Below are positions 1-7,613 of a stretch of 29,069 nt of DNA, in pieces (position 1 is the first letter of the stretch; every line of letters begins with the position of its first letter). The translations under genes were made by a program, and so were the position numbers. The stretch lies in NCBI GenBank assembly GCA_026260175.1, contig JAKCWW010002478.1, positions 21,246-50,314 of the forward strand. Reading direction: 5' to 3'. Source of the stretch: Reticulitermes lucifugus (lineage: Eukaryota > Arthropoda > Insecta > Blattodea > Rhinotermitidae). The notes beneath the pieces are model-generated. The model ran no database searches. It saw nothing but the letters and a program-made list of their open reading frames with translations, and was not told where the DNA came from.

Positions 1-227
1 CCGTGTCAGCTCTCCTGGACTGATTGTTGTACGCAATGTTAGCTGTTCGCCGTATCTGGAGACTTTCCCTGTCCGTGTCAGCTCTCCTGGACTGATTGTT
101 GTACGCAATGTTAGCTGTTCGCCGTATCTGGAGACCTTCCCTGTCCGTGGCCGTGTCAGCTCTCCTGGACTGATTGTTGTACGCAATGTTAGCTGTTCGC
201 CGTATCTGCAGACCTTCCCTGTCCGTG
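1..227. repeat. 72-bp tandem array, about three units, open at the left edge
   Basis: Three near-identical units start at 1, 73 and 151 with the same opening word CCGTGTCAGCTCTCC. Unit 1 is 72 bp. Unit 2 is 78 bp because the CCGTGG junction is duplicated. Unit 3 ends near 227. The units differ by only a few substitutions (GGAGACT, GGAGACC and GCAGACC), so the array is recently homogenised or recently expanded. The first unit begins at base 1, so the array probably continues to the left. No coding signal is seen. Confidence 0.93.
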
Positions 228-281
228 AACTGTGCACTCGCCAAGGCGAGGTCTAGGAGACCATCACTATTTCAAAGCAAC

Positions 282-579
282 GTTAGTATCATTGGCCGCG
301 CCATGGCTCAGGCGGTTAGTCGCCGGCCTCCCATTACGGAGTTACGGGTTCGATCCCGGGTCAGTCCATGTGGGATTTGTGGTGGACAAAGTGGCATTAT
401 GACAGGGTTTCCCTGAGTACTTCGGTTTTCCCCTGTTAATTTCGTTACTTGGATAAATGAAAGCTGATTATCTTTCACTTCATCTTCATCACAGTGGTTG
501 TACAATAAGTTTTAATGTTGCGGTGCGTCCGTGGCATCTGCTGCGGGACCCTTCGCCACAAAAAAAAAGTTAGTATCAT
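282..579 (+). mobile_element. SINE family A, complete copy A1 with target-site duplications
   Basis: This is a tRNA-derived short interspersed element. It has an RNA polymerase III box A-like TGGCTCAGGCGGTTAGTCG at 304-322 and a box B GGTTCGATCCC at 347-357, the spacing expected of an internal tRNA promoter. A non-tRNA body follows, then a short poly-A (560-568). The body shares GTGGGATTTGT.GTGGACAAAGTG and the TACTTCGGTTTTCCCCTG block with copies at 7861-8157 and 26838-26985. The 11-bp direct repeat GTTAGTATCAT occurs at 282-292 and 569-579, immediately flanking the element, which is the footprint of target-primed reverse transcription. The element itself is about 276 bp. It encodes no protein and would depend on a LINE reverse transcriptase. 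Confidence 0.93.
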
Positions 580-590
580 AGCTTTGATCC

Positions 591-885
591 GTTATGGTTA
601 GCTCAGTCAGCGACCAGGCTAATTGGTGAACAACCCGTGGTTCTGTTCCTGGTAGGCGCAAGAATTTGTCTCTTCTCTAAAACGTCCAGACCAGTTCTGA
701 GGCCCATCCATCCACCTACTCAAGGAGCACCGGGAGTTCCTTACCCGGGGGTAAAGCGGCCGAGGCGTGAGCCTGACCACTCACCTCCATGGAATGCTTT
801 GGTTAAGAATGAGTGGAGCTGTGCTTCCACTCCCCTATATGCCTTCATGGTTTGCATAAAGGCAACTTTACCTTCAGAATTAACC
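591..885 (+). mobile_element. SINE family C copy C1, diverged
   Basis: A tRNA-like head runs from 591 to about 658, with box A-like TTAGCTCAGTCAGCGAC and box B-like GTGGTTCTGTTCC. The downstream part (677-880) matches the body of the full-length family C copies at 24724-24992 and 28393-28650. The match is in order: GCCCAYCCA, a GGGTACCGG-like block, TAAAGCGGCCGAGGCGTG, a CACCTCCATGG-like block, and the GCCTTCA tail. The head is closer to a classic tRNA than the GATAGCGTAG head of the other copies, so this may be a separate subfamily. No target-site duplication was found. Confidence 0.75.
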
Positions 886-1265
886 TGTTTCCTTACAAGA
901 GCTGAAAATATTACCTCCCAGATGCAAAGTAAAAATATGGACTGAGGGTTTTTGAGATTAAAATCTACATGAAGTAATAATAAGATAGCCTACGAAAAAT
1001 TACATAATGAGTAGCTTTGTAAATTACACTCCTTAAACATATTTTTAGGAATATCAAATTAAGGAGAACGAGACAGGACACATAACACGCTTGTGGGAGA
1101 TAAACTGACACAAAAATTTAGTGGGAAACCTGAAGAGAATGGGAGACAGCAGAATGTGATGATAATATTAGAATTGAGCGTAATGAAGGGATGTGAGGGT
1201 GTGGATTATATTTACTAATTCAAATAGGCAATGTCTGGTGTTGTGTGCAGTAATACACCTTTATT
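886..1265. other. AT-rich spacer, nothing recognised
   Basis: Both strands carry only short ORFs with no family resemblance. No repeat, RNA promoter box or hairpin stood out. Confidence 0.5.
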
Positions 1266-1601
1266 TTAGGTGCGTTCACACAGTCGCCAAAATCGCCAAT
1301 TATCTTCGTCGTGTCCGCCCGTCCTTCTGTCCGCCTGTTCACATGTAGCAGAGTGGCTCCCGCTGGACGTATTTCCGTGAAATCTGATGTTGTGGACTTT
1401 TATAAAAATCTGTTGATAAAATCCAAATTTGGTTAAAATCGGGCACACATATCGGTCACTGTACATAAAGACCTAAGTAAGTTTTATTGTTACCGATGAC
1501 ATTAAATCGCCATAAAACGCCCTTTTCGAGTAAAGTGGTATCAGGCTGTTAGGATAGACGAAAAGGTATAAATATTACGCGAACGCGTCAGAAGGTTACG
1601 T
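1266..1601 (-). repeat. Dispersed repeat family G, copy G1
   Basis: Read on the minus strand, this segment aligns along its whole length with 16995-17300 on the plus strand. Shared blocks include CTATCCTAACAGCCTGATACC, a GTTTATGGCGATTTAA block, CCGATTTTAACCA, and a CAGCGGGAGCCA..CTGCTAC block. One minus-strand frame gives a peptide with ...LTKFGFYQQIFIKVHNIRFHGN..SGS.SATC.QAD. A similar peptide (NFNQILIKVPSINCHG..PSGSQAATCGQTD) comes from the other copy, so the two may share an old reading frame, or just DNA ancestry. From memory, peptides of this kind turn up widely in conceptual translations of insect genomes. The element type is not established. Confidence 0.8.
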
Positions 1602-2071
1602 TAAACGTAAAGTGCCTGTCTTGTTATAAAATTCTCGGACTTTTTTGAGAAGCTGAGTTTAATCAGCTCCTCAAGAAGAACTCTGTTCCTTAAAGTTTTA
1701 TTTACCATGAACCTTCACTACGATGATATTGTCCTTAATCCTGATGCCCCACTGTAACTCTGCGAGACGTGTCATATAGAGCCCTTAAACATTAATGTGA
1801 TGGGTACAACGGAGTTACACATAATAAGGCCTACAACGGTGCAATTAGTGTTACGACCTGGGATTTACCGCAGTCTGCCCCCTACAATACGATTTATATA
1901 CACCGGCGCCCCATTCATAATTCACAGGTACATATGACGTCACATCTTTCAAGCAACGTACAGGATGCGCTAGCCTAGATTTTGCAGTAGTTTATTATTG
2001 AAGATATTTGTAACCCAGTCTATTGAGTGGAACTGTTTCATGAGATGTGAATCTGACTGGGGATTTGTGAT
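1602..2071. other. Spacer, nothing recognised
   Basis: No ORF with family resemblance, no tRNA-like box pair and no repeat shared with the rest of the window was found. Base composition is mixed. Confidence 0.45.
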
Positions 2072-2094
2072 GGGGGGGTTGGGGTGGGGAGGGG
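2072..2094 (+). other. Potential G-quadruplex, plus strand
   Basis: Four G-runs of 7, 4, 4 and 4 are separated by loops of 2, 1 and 1 bases (TT, T, A). This satisfies the standard G-quadruplex pattern, and the short loops favour a stable parallel fold. Surrounding DNA is not G-rich. No gene is near enough to suggest promoter function. Confidence 0.75.
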
Positions 2095-2341
2095 TATAAC
2101 GTCACAGGTGATCGATCTGTGAGCCGGTTGAGAAACTAATTCCTTTAGAGAGGATTGCCGCTTATGGTTCTCTTTGAAATGTCTAGCTGAAATGTTGAGC
2201 GCACATGAAAAGCACAGCTATTCATGCTTCACCCCGAATATGGAGGTTTTCCTTACGGATATCATAACGTACAGTAAGCAATGATTGCAAGAATTATAGA
2301 AGAAACCTTTTCTCGGGTAATAACTAAAAAAATAAGAAGGA

Positions 2342-2450
2342 AAGTAAAGGTAAAGTTTTCCCTAGAAAGGGCCATGAAAGCCCAGAGGGGGGGTAGAGGT
2401 ATAGTTCTACTCTTTCTTTAACCCTGGCACTCGATTAGGGTGGTTCAAGA
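2342..2450 (-). mobile_element. SINE family C tail fragment, minus strand
   Basis: The reverse complement reads GAGTGCCAGGGTTAAAGAAA, then GAGTAGAACTATACCTC and a GGGCTTTCATGG block. This lines up with the GCGCCGAGGTTAAAGAAACAG region and tail of the full copy at 24724-24992. The tRNA-like head and the AAAGCGGC block are missing, so this is a 5'-truncated or eroded piece. Confidence 0.6.
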
Positions 2451-2679
2451 AGAAAAGTAAGGTTTTGAATGCTATTTAATCCTTAAGAAGGAAATTAAGT
2501 TTTGAAATATCACTCAAAACCTCTACCAAAATATTTGCATATCCCTTTGGCCGTGGCTACCGTAAATATTGGCAAGAATATTTGGTGAATTTTGTAACAT
2601 GTGTGCTTCCTGCTTTATGTCTGCAGTGAGACAGAAACTAACAGCAAAAACATATTCTGCACTGCCGTTCACACTCACC

Positions 2680-2760
2680 TCTATCTAGAATCGGGGCTGA
2701 GAATTAGTGGACTTATACCTCTGCTCCCCCTGTATGCTTCAGGTTTAGAAGGCTAAAATT
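2680..2760 (+). mobile_element. SINE family C tail fragment
   Basis: CACCTCTATCTAGAATCGGG, then GCTGAGAATTAGTGG, CCTCTGCTCCCCCTGTATGC and TTCAGG match the ACATCTGGCGCCGAGGTTA...CCCCCTCTGTGCCTTCA stretch of the full copy at 24724-24992. It lies opposite in orientation to the fragment at 2342-2450, about 230 bp away. No head is present. Confidence 0.6.
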
Positions 2761-2934
2761 TTACTTTACTTTACAAACGTTCAAGTGTACAAAGCCGTCG
2801 TTTCGAGGAATATTCAACATAACGCTTTAGTTAATACACGTAATGAGAAGAAAAATTGCCACTGTATTTATTTTATTTTTCTCCACCCCAAAATGTTCAC
2901 ACCGACTGTAGGCCTTACCTAGTCTCCTATTCTA

Positions 2935-3092
2935 TGGGTACCGAGGGGCGGGGTGGGGGTGGGGGCTTTCATCGGGATTAAAGCGATCGTGGCGTGAATC
3001 TGACCACTCATATCCACCTAATGCATAGGTTAAGAATGAATGGAACTATACATCCATTCCCACATACGCCTTCATGGTTTGTACAGGAAAAA
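2935..3092 (+). mobile_element. SINE family C 3' part containing a G-run
   Basis: The sequence starts with ATGGGTACCGAG, as in the full copy's ATGGGTACCGG. It continues with TTAAAGCGATCGTGGCGTG, CTGACCACTCATATCCACC, AGGTTAAGAATGAATGG and a CGCCTTCATGGTTTG tail. It is closest to C1 (710-870), sharing the GGTTAAGAATGARTGGARCT block and the tail. Relative to C1 it carries a G-rich stretch (2945-2965). The tRNA-like head is absent. Confidence 0.75.
2945..2965 (+). other. Potential G-quadruplex inside a SINE C tail
   Basis: Four G-runs (4, 4, 5, 5) are separated by single-base loops C, T and T, close to an ideal parallel G-quadruplex. It lies just after the GGTACCGAG block, where the other family C copies have non-G sequence, so it appears to be a local expansion in this copy. 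Confidence 0.75.
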
Positions 3093-3540
3093 GTTTGACT
3101 ATTAATTTTACAGAATAGGCCGAAGTAGGTAAACCTTGCTGTACACATTTCAAGGCAATTAAAAAGTAAAATTGTAACGTATTTAACATAACAAATTCAC
3201 ATTGAATAATTTAAGACGACCATAAAACTACTAATACTAATATTAATACTAATAATTCAGCTTAACTGAATTCAGTTCTTATTTCTTGACGTACTGAATT
3301 AAAAGCCAAGTGGCAAACAGCATCAACAGTACAACTTAGATACGAAAATAAGTAAAGTGCAGTAAACAGGACACTTATGAAAGAAACAATAAAACGTGTA
3401 TAAGGTTTACATGATGAATATATAGGCCTAATAATAAAGCATGAATTATATTAAGAAATTGTTGTTTACTAAGATAAAAATAATATAAGAAGTCATTTAT
3501 ATATATTAACTACTTTAAATTAGTTATTCTATGATCTTAA
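3093..3540. other. AT-rich spacer with a short TAA-type repeat
   Basis: The stretch is strongly AT-rich. A degenerate (TAATAC)n/(TAA)n run lies at about 3229-3256. No ORF or element core was recognised. It leads directly into the hammerhead-like motif at 3548 and may be part of the same element. Confidence 0.5.
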
Positions 3541-3547
3541 ATTACTA

Positions 3548-3590
3548 AACAAGCCTGATGACGGCATAATGCCGAAACTTGTAGCTAGAT
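3548..3590 (+). ncRNA. Hammerhead-ribozyme-like motif 1
   Basis: CTGATGA (3555-3561) is followed by C, then a hairpin GGCA/TGCC with a TAA loop (3563-3573), then GAAAC (3574-3578). The remainder fits a minimal type I hammerhead. A3577-U3582 and C3578-G3581 give a 2-bp stem III closed by UU, A3583 sits at the expected cleavage position, and a short stem I joins AAGC (3551-3554) to GCTAG (3584-3588). Deviation: one extra C lies between CTGATGA and stem II. If that C pairs with the G of GAAA, the catalytic G is lost. Minimal hammerheads of this shape are known in Penelope-like retroelements. No reverse transcriptase is seen next to it. Confidence 0.5.
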
Positions 3591-3670
3591 AAAGAAACAT
3601 TTGTAATTAATAAATACACGAAATTGTGCCGACGGTGCAAACTTTCTCTAATGCATTGCGCGTTAAGTTA

Positions 3671-3940
3671 TTCGTTGGATTTTTTTTTTCTTATGGCTCG
3701 ACAGCCCCTACGGGGCCTAGGCCTCCTCATTTTTCGAGGCTTCATGATCACACACTTTTTATACACGTCACCCTCAGTAGGACTCCTCTGGACGAGTGAC
3801 CAGCTCGTCGCAGAGACCTCTACCTGACAACACACAACACTCACTCCATGCTCCCGGCGGGATTCGAACCCACAACCCCAACAAGCGAGCGGTCGTAGAC
3901 CCACGCCTTAGGCCGCGCGGCCACTGGTGTTCGTTGGATT
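3671..3940 (-). mobile_element. SINE family B, complete copy B1 with target-site duplications
   Basis: On the minus strand a tRNA-like head has box A-like TGGCCGCGCGGCCTAAGGCG (ending near 3904) and box B GGTTCGAATCC (3870-3860). The body contains GTAGAGGTCTCTGCGACGAG and AGAGGAGTCCTACTGAGG, shared with copies at 22305-22556 and 28041-28284. The 3' end GGGGCTGTCGAGCCATAAG is followed by a poly-A, read as poly-T at 3681-3689. The 11-bp direct repeat TTCGTTGGATT flanks it at 3671-3681 and 3930-3940. It is a complete, fairly young insertion, non-coding and transcribable in principle by RNA polymerase III. Confidence 0.93.
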
Positions 3941-4683
3941 ATGTAACTAAAATCTACAAAAAACAATGATTGAATGCTTTAAATAAAGCAAGAGTGTGTT
4001 TATGAAACAGTGTACCTTCGTATCATATAAGTAACTTTCTTCTCAATTTAAAGGTAACGAATATTAGCCGATGGGGGTTACACTTAAATGTATTTTTTAT
4101 CTACTGTCAAAATTAAGAATATGTGAACCTATATCTCCACTATCGCATGCACCTTTACTACGTGGTGCTCAATCATCCACACAAAGTACTTCAGGTATCC
4201 CCTTCATTGTGTCTGGGGCAGAGAACAGGACGCGAGGCTTCTATAGGGCCTGATTCACAGACGGTGAGCAGGTGTGTCGTGAGACAGGTTACATGTTTCC
4301 ATTGCTGAAACAAGAAATAATGTGATCACCCTGTAGGACACTTTCGAAATGAAGTTTTATATGTTGATATGTAATATAAACAACATGTGACACACCTGTC
4401 AGTTTCCTGTTTTCGACGTCATGGAAAACAATCAAAAAATTATCTTAGACGTCAAAATAATACAGGATTCAGCGCCATGTGTTTCAGACGGAGGACTGGA
4501 GCGTAGATATGAAAATATTGAGAAACAGATGAAGAAAAGTGTTACTTCGGGAAATGTAAACTGCGATCTTCCAATAAGGGGTCAGCAGCAGATCACACAC
4601 AGATGCAATTAAATACAACACTAGAGGGGAAAAAGTTGAGTTAAAAAGTTTTTGCACTTTATTTATACAAAACTCACCCATTC
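3941..4683. other. Spacer with a small imperfect inverted repeat
   Basis: CAGGTGTGTC at 4269-4278 is complemented by GACACACCTG at 4389-4398, with ACATGTT nearby on both sides. This could be the remnant of a small foldback element, but the arms are short and the ends are undefined. Short ORFs here resemble nothing known to me. Confidence 0.35.
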
Positions 4684-4704
4684 ATATATATATATATATA
4701 TATT
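4684..4704. repeat. (AT)n microsatellite
   Basis: About ten AT dinucleotides in an uninterrupted run. Confidence 0.9.
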
Positions 4705-4721
4705 CTAAGAGTAGGTACAGG

Positions 4722-5264
4722 GTGTTACTTGAAAATTTGGGTCAATTTGTCAAAATATTCTCGTGTGGTATGAAACCCGAAATTTCATTGTTCTGCAAAA
4801 AGCAGATTACTATTTTTCCTATCGTGAAGTACTTGAACTCACTCCACACCATTATATCCAATTTATTTTATTATCGTCTAAGTTACCGAATTAGTCTAAT
4901 TTGTTCTTTGCAAAATAAATTGTGTTTCCTTTTTGCTTACACCACGCAATGCTACAAGGCCCGACATCTTATTTTCCTTGATTTAAAAGAAGTACCTCGC
5001 TTTGTGTCTCAGTTCTCCTTACAGATCTCTTACGGTGGTTCAAGAAATTCTCTTCGGAACTTGTCAAAATTGTCTCTCAATTGTGACCCTTACAGCAAAA
5101 CTGATACGAATCAAGTTTTACAGTGCGTTCATAATAGAGAACGGCAGGTACATAAGTGGGGGATAGAGAATTGGATTAAACCTAGTGGCCGGGTAAGAAC
5201 GTTAGGAAAGAACAGGAATGAAGGGACCGATCCATTTGTGTGGAGTGGCTTGGTTCAAAGCTGA
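4722..5264 (+). CDS. Unidentified 180-codon ORF, probably fortuitous
   Basis: An ATG-initiated frame of 180 codons ends at a TGA just after WSGLVQS. It is the longest ORF in the window with no homology I can name. The protein has a hydrophobic, F/L/I/Y-rich first half (about residues 25-75) without a clean signal peptide or transmembrane segment. The second half is polar and includes NRERQVHKWGIENWIKPSG. No domain motif, intron signal or flanking gene supports it. It lies downstream of an AT microsatellite, and base composition does not change at its ends. It could be a chance ORF, a repeat-derived frame, or a piece of an unknown exon. Confidence 0.15.
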   Translation: MLLENLGQFVKIFSCGMKPEISLFCKKQITIFPIVKYLNSLHTIISNLFYYRLSYRISLICSLQNKLCFLFAYTTQCYKARHLIFLDLKEVPRFVSQFSLQISYGGSRNSLRNLSKLSLNCDPYSKTDTNQVLQCVHNRERQVHKWGIENWIKPSGRVRTLGKNRNEGTDPFVWSGLVQS

Positions 5265-5482
5265 CGTAAGTCTCACTCTTATAACCTTACTGGAAAGAAA
5301 CCCATAATGTATTTTGTGCAATTTTGTGTTCGAACCGCTTTCATAGATGCTATAAATAAAAGAATTAGTGACAAAATGTTCTTAAAATAACTCAATGATG
5401 CATAATAAATAAAGAAAACATAAATTTCTATAAATAAAGTTGCATTCATGCTGAGAATTTTACTCGTAATTTGATATTATAC
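5265..5482. other. AT-rich spacer
   Basis: Contains several AATAAA hexamers but no gene that would use them. Nothing else was recognised. Confidence 0.4.
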
Positions 5483-5713
5483 ATGGCACATGGGTAACGG
5501 ATGGTACACATCAGACTTGCACTAGTAAGCATTGACATTTAAGCATCTGTCCCATCGTAGCACCAAGGCTTGCATCCAGGCGTGGAGAAAATCGGCGTCG
5601 AGTAACTCGATCAAGGAGGTGACAGCTTGCTTCATGTCAACGTCTGTTGCAGACCACTTGTCAGCTAGGCGCTTTTTAAGGCGTCCAAACATATGGAAAT
5701 CACTGGTCCCCAT
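5483..5713 (-). pseudogene. Mariner-type transposase C-terminal fragment, left arm of a foldback
   Basis: The minus-strand frame (5713 to 5522) begins MGTSDFHMFGRLKKRL and ends LRWDRCLNVNAY followed by TAG. SDFHMFG corresponds to the SDxHLFG motif around the third catalytic aspartate of mariner/Tc1 DDD transposases, and RWDRCLNVN to the usual RWDKCLNxNGDY end. Only the last third of a transposase is present, with no HTH domain and no first or second catalytic aspartate. Beyond the stop, the sequence to 5483 (CTGATGTGTACCATCC...ATGTGCCAT) is repeated in inverted orientation at 5980-6022. The two fragments are therefore inverted copies of the same element end. The peptide differs from the mariner at 12497-13499, so this is a separate lineage. 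Confidence 0.75.
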
Positions 5714-5739
5714 ACTGCCAACACAATTTGTGACTCGTT

Positions 5740-6022
5740 GCAGTACTAAGGAGGGGAAAGTTATGGAGCACCCTCCCTATATTCACGAAATCTCGCCAAG
5801 TGATTTACATCTCTTTGTGTCCACTAAGCAGCAACTGAATGGCGAGCGATTTACATCAGACACCGACGTAAAGCAAGCTGTGAGACTCTAGCACAAGATA
5901 ATGGAGAAAAGTTTCTTGTTACGTTGGGATACAGGCATTGGTGCCACTGTGGAACATATGCTTAAATTTTAATGGTGATTACGTGGAGGTCTGATGTGGA
6001 CCATCTGATACACATGTGCCAT
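5740..6022 (+). pseudogene. Mariner-type transposase C-terminal fragment, right arm of a foldback
   Basis: The plus-strand frame reads ...KVMEHPPYIHEISPSDLHLF, with ERFTSDTDVKQAV further on, then hits TAG at 5889-5891. Downstream, out of frame, CTTAAATTTTAATGGTGATT and ACGTGGAG give a CLNFNGDYVE-type end after a roughly 26-base disruption following RWDT. EHPPYSPDxSPSDxHLFG is the classic segment around the third catalytic aspartate. The nonsense codon and frameshift make it a pseudogene. Its homology to the left arm starts near the AAGTGATTTACAT at about 5795 and continues to ATGTGCCAT (6014-6022). It extends further upstream in the transposase than the left arm does. Confidence 0.75.
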
Positions 6023-6307
6023 TTATATATCGAAGTCAGTATGAAGATCTTGGTTATCAGAGGGCTTGTTACCTTAATTCTTGAAACTACTTTGTAATAA
6101 CAAGAAACTGCTTTTATTTTTGTGAAAGGTTCTTATGGCAGACCAAATACAGTGGCTAAGATGTTTTGCGTGGTTTTACTCATGCCCTTCCTTCAAATTC
6201 AGGAACATTAATGTAAGCAAATCGGAAAAAAAATTAATAAATATGGCAATGAAGATACAGATTAATGTTTTCTGAATTATGACACTGAATTGTGCGATAA
6301 GTAATTA
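6023..6307. other. Spacer, nothing recognised
   Basis: No frame of family resemblance and no shared repeat. Confidence 0.4.
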
Positions 6308-6346
6308 CCAACGTTTCAGAGGAAACTTCTGCCTCCATCTTCAGGG
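6308..6346 (-). repeat. GAAGATGG/GAAACGTTGG hairpin module, minus strand
   Basis: The minus strand reads CCCTGAAGAT, then GGAGG, a loop, CCTCT and GAAACGTTGG. The GGAGG/CCTCT arms can pair (one G-U). The same layout recurs at 10491-10530 and inside the foldback elements F1-F4. CTGAAGA fits the CUGANGA consensus of a hammerhead core, but the stem III equivalent (GTT straight after GAAAC) is too short for a functional fold. Confidence 0.55.
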
Positions 6347-6754
6347 CAAAAGTACTCGTATAACCCTGATATTACACAAAATGTTTTCGTATTCCTTAGA
6401 CATATACTGTTCTTGCACAAAATATTTCGGTTGGTTCAGGGACTACGGGGAATCTTACGAGTAAGAAAGGGAAGATTAGAGAAAAGCAAGAAGAGGATAA
6501 AAGTGAGTTTGATGGAGCACTGGAAGAAAAATTGATACGTTTGAGGCAATTCCATTTAATCTGCTCATATAACTGAATAGAAGTGAATAAAGACGAATCG
6601 TGGTCGTCCGGAATAGCGTGTAGCTCAAGCTGGAAGATTAATTCGTTAAAGCCCAATGGTAATTACATGTACCACCTAGTGCAACATTATAAAGCTCTGC
6701 ATTTTGCAATGCATTTACATGTACCCTATAGTTCTCAGAATAAACAGCCCTTTC
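6347..6754. other. Spacer, nothing recognised
   Basis: Short ORFs on both strands show no recognisable domain. Confidence 0.4.
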
Positions 6755-6898
6755 CAGGTGGTAAAGCGGTGGGAGCGTGGTGTTATATAGCCACCCCCAT
6801 CTAGCGCCGAAGTTATGCGTGAATAAAGACGTCTACCCCAGCTCTGTGTGCCAGTCAGAGCATGTTCCGCTGTGACCTTTACCTCTACCATTTCCCTG
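6755..6898 (+). mobile_element. SINE family C 3' part
   Basis: GGTAAAGCGGTGGGAGCGTG, then GCCACCCCCATCTAGCGCCG and AAGTTATGCGTGAATA match the full family C copies and are closest to 20545-20690. The last block, AGCATGTT..GC.GTGACCTTTAC, is also shared with that copy. The tRNA-like head is missing, so these two probably form a subfamily with a different 3' end. Confidence 0.7.
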
Positions 6899-7613
6899 AG
6901 CAGTGTTCATTGATTTCCTCTGTAATGGAGAAGGACTGTGTTTATTGAGAGGCAGGTAGTGGGTTTAAGTATTCTTTACACAAAATTCAATCTTCAAAGG
7001 ATTAAACAAACCTAAGAGGATCCATGCTAACAATAGGGGCTTAATTTATGTAAACATAATTTGGCTTTGAAATCACACGTTTTGTTACCTGGTTTGAATA
7101 ATTCAGGCTCGGCAAACAACCCTCAGGTCGGAGCATAGGGAATGTTCAAATTTGCGATTAAATTAGAAGGCAAACAGCAGGTGAAATGAACACAGAACAT
7201 ACTGAAATCAATATAACGTGAATAGCATAAGACTTTCGTGATTACTTTCTGAAGTAGATATGGTCGATATATAGATATATGTCGAAAAGTAATGCTTAGT
7301 TTTCCGCTTCGCAATTCCGTATGCTAAAGAGCAGAGAATTCTCAGCAGAAGACATAAATCCTGCTTTATATTGCATAGGTGTTGTATCCGGCCAGGGTCC
7401 GTAGTTCAAGTCTCGCTCGTACTGAGTTTCAAAACGATGAGACGATGAACTTGTTGTTTGGCTCTTACCCAGTTTATGTAATAACATACAAATTCCAAAT
7501 TGCATTATTCAAAATTTTGAAAGCGCGGAGGGTTTAAACATCTAATTGCTGCCCGCACTTAAGGCTTTTACGTCATTAGGATGGGTAGAGGTCTAACACG
7601 CCTCATTTCGAAA
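6899..7613. other. Spacer, nothing firmly recognised
   Basis: There is one box B-like word (GTTCAAGTCTCGC near 7407) without a matching box A. No transposase or reverse transcriptase motif was seen. Confidence 0.4.

Noticed and set aside
174-505. Overlapping short ORFs on both strands across the satellite edge and SINE A1
   Set aside because: They are translations of a tandem repeat and a tRNA-derived element. The repeat boundaries explain the sequence fully.
3624-3904. Opposed ORFs of 67 and 78 codons, one with a GFESRRE-like peptide
   Set aside because: Both lie inside SINE B1. The peptide comes from the box B region and recurs wherever this SINE is read in that frame.
7380-7460. Box B-like word GTTCAAGTCTCGC
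   Set aside because: No box A at the right distance and no resemblance to the four SINE families here.
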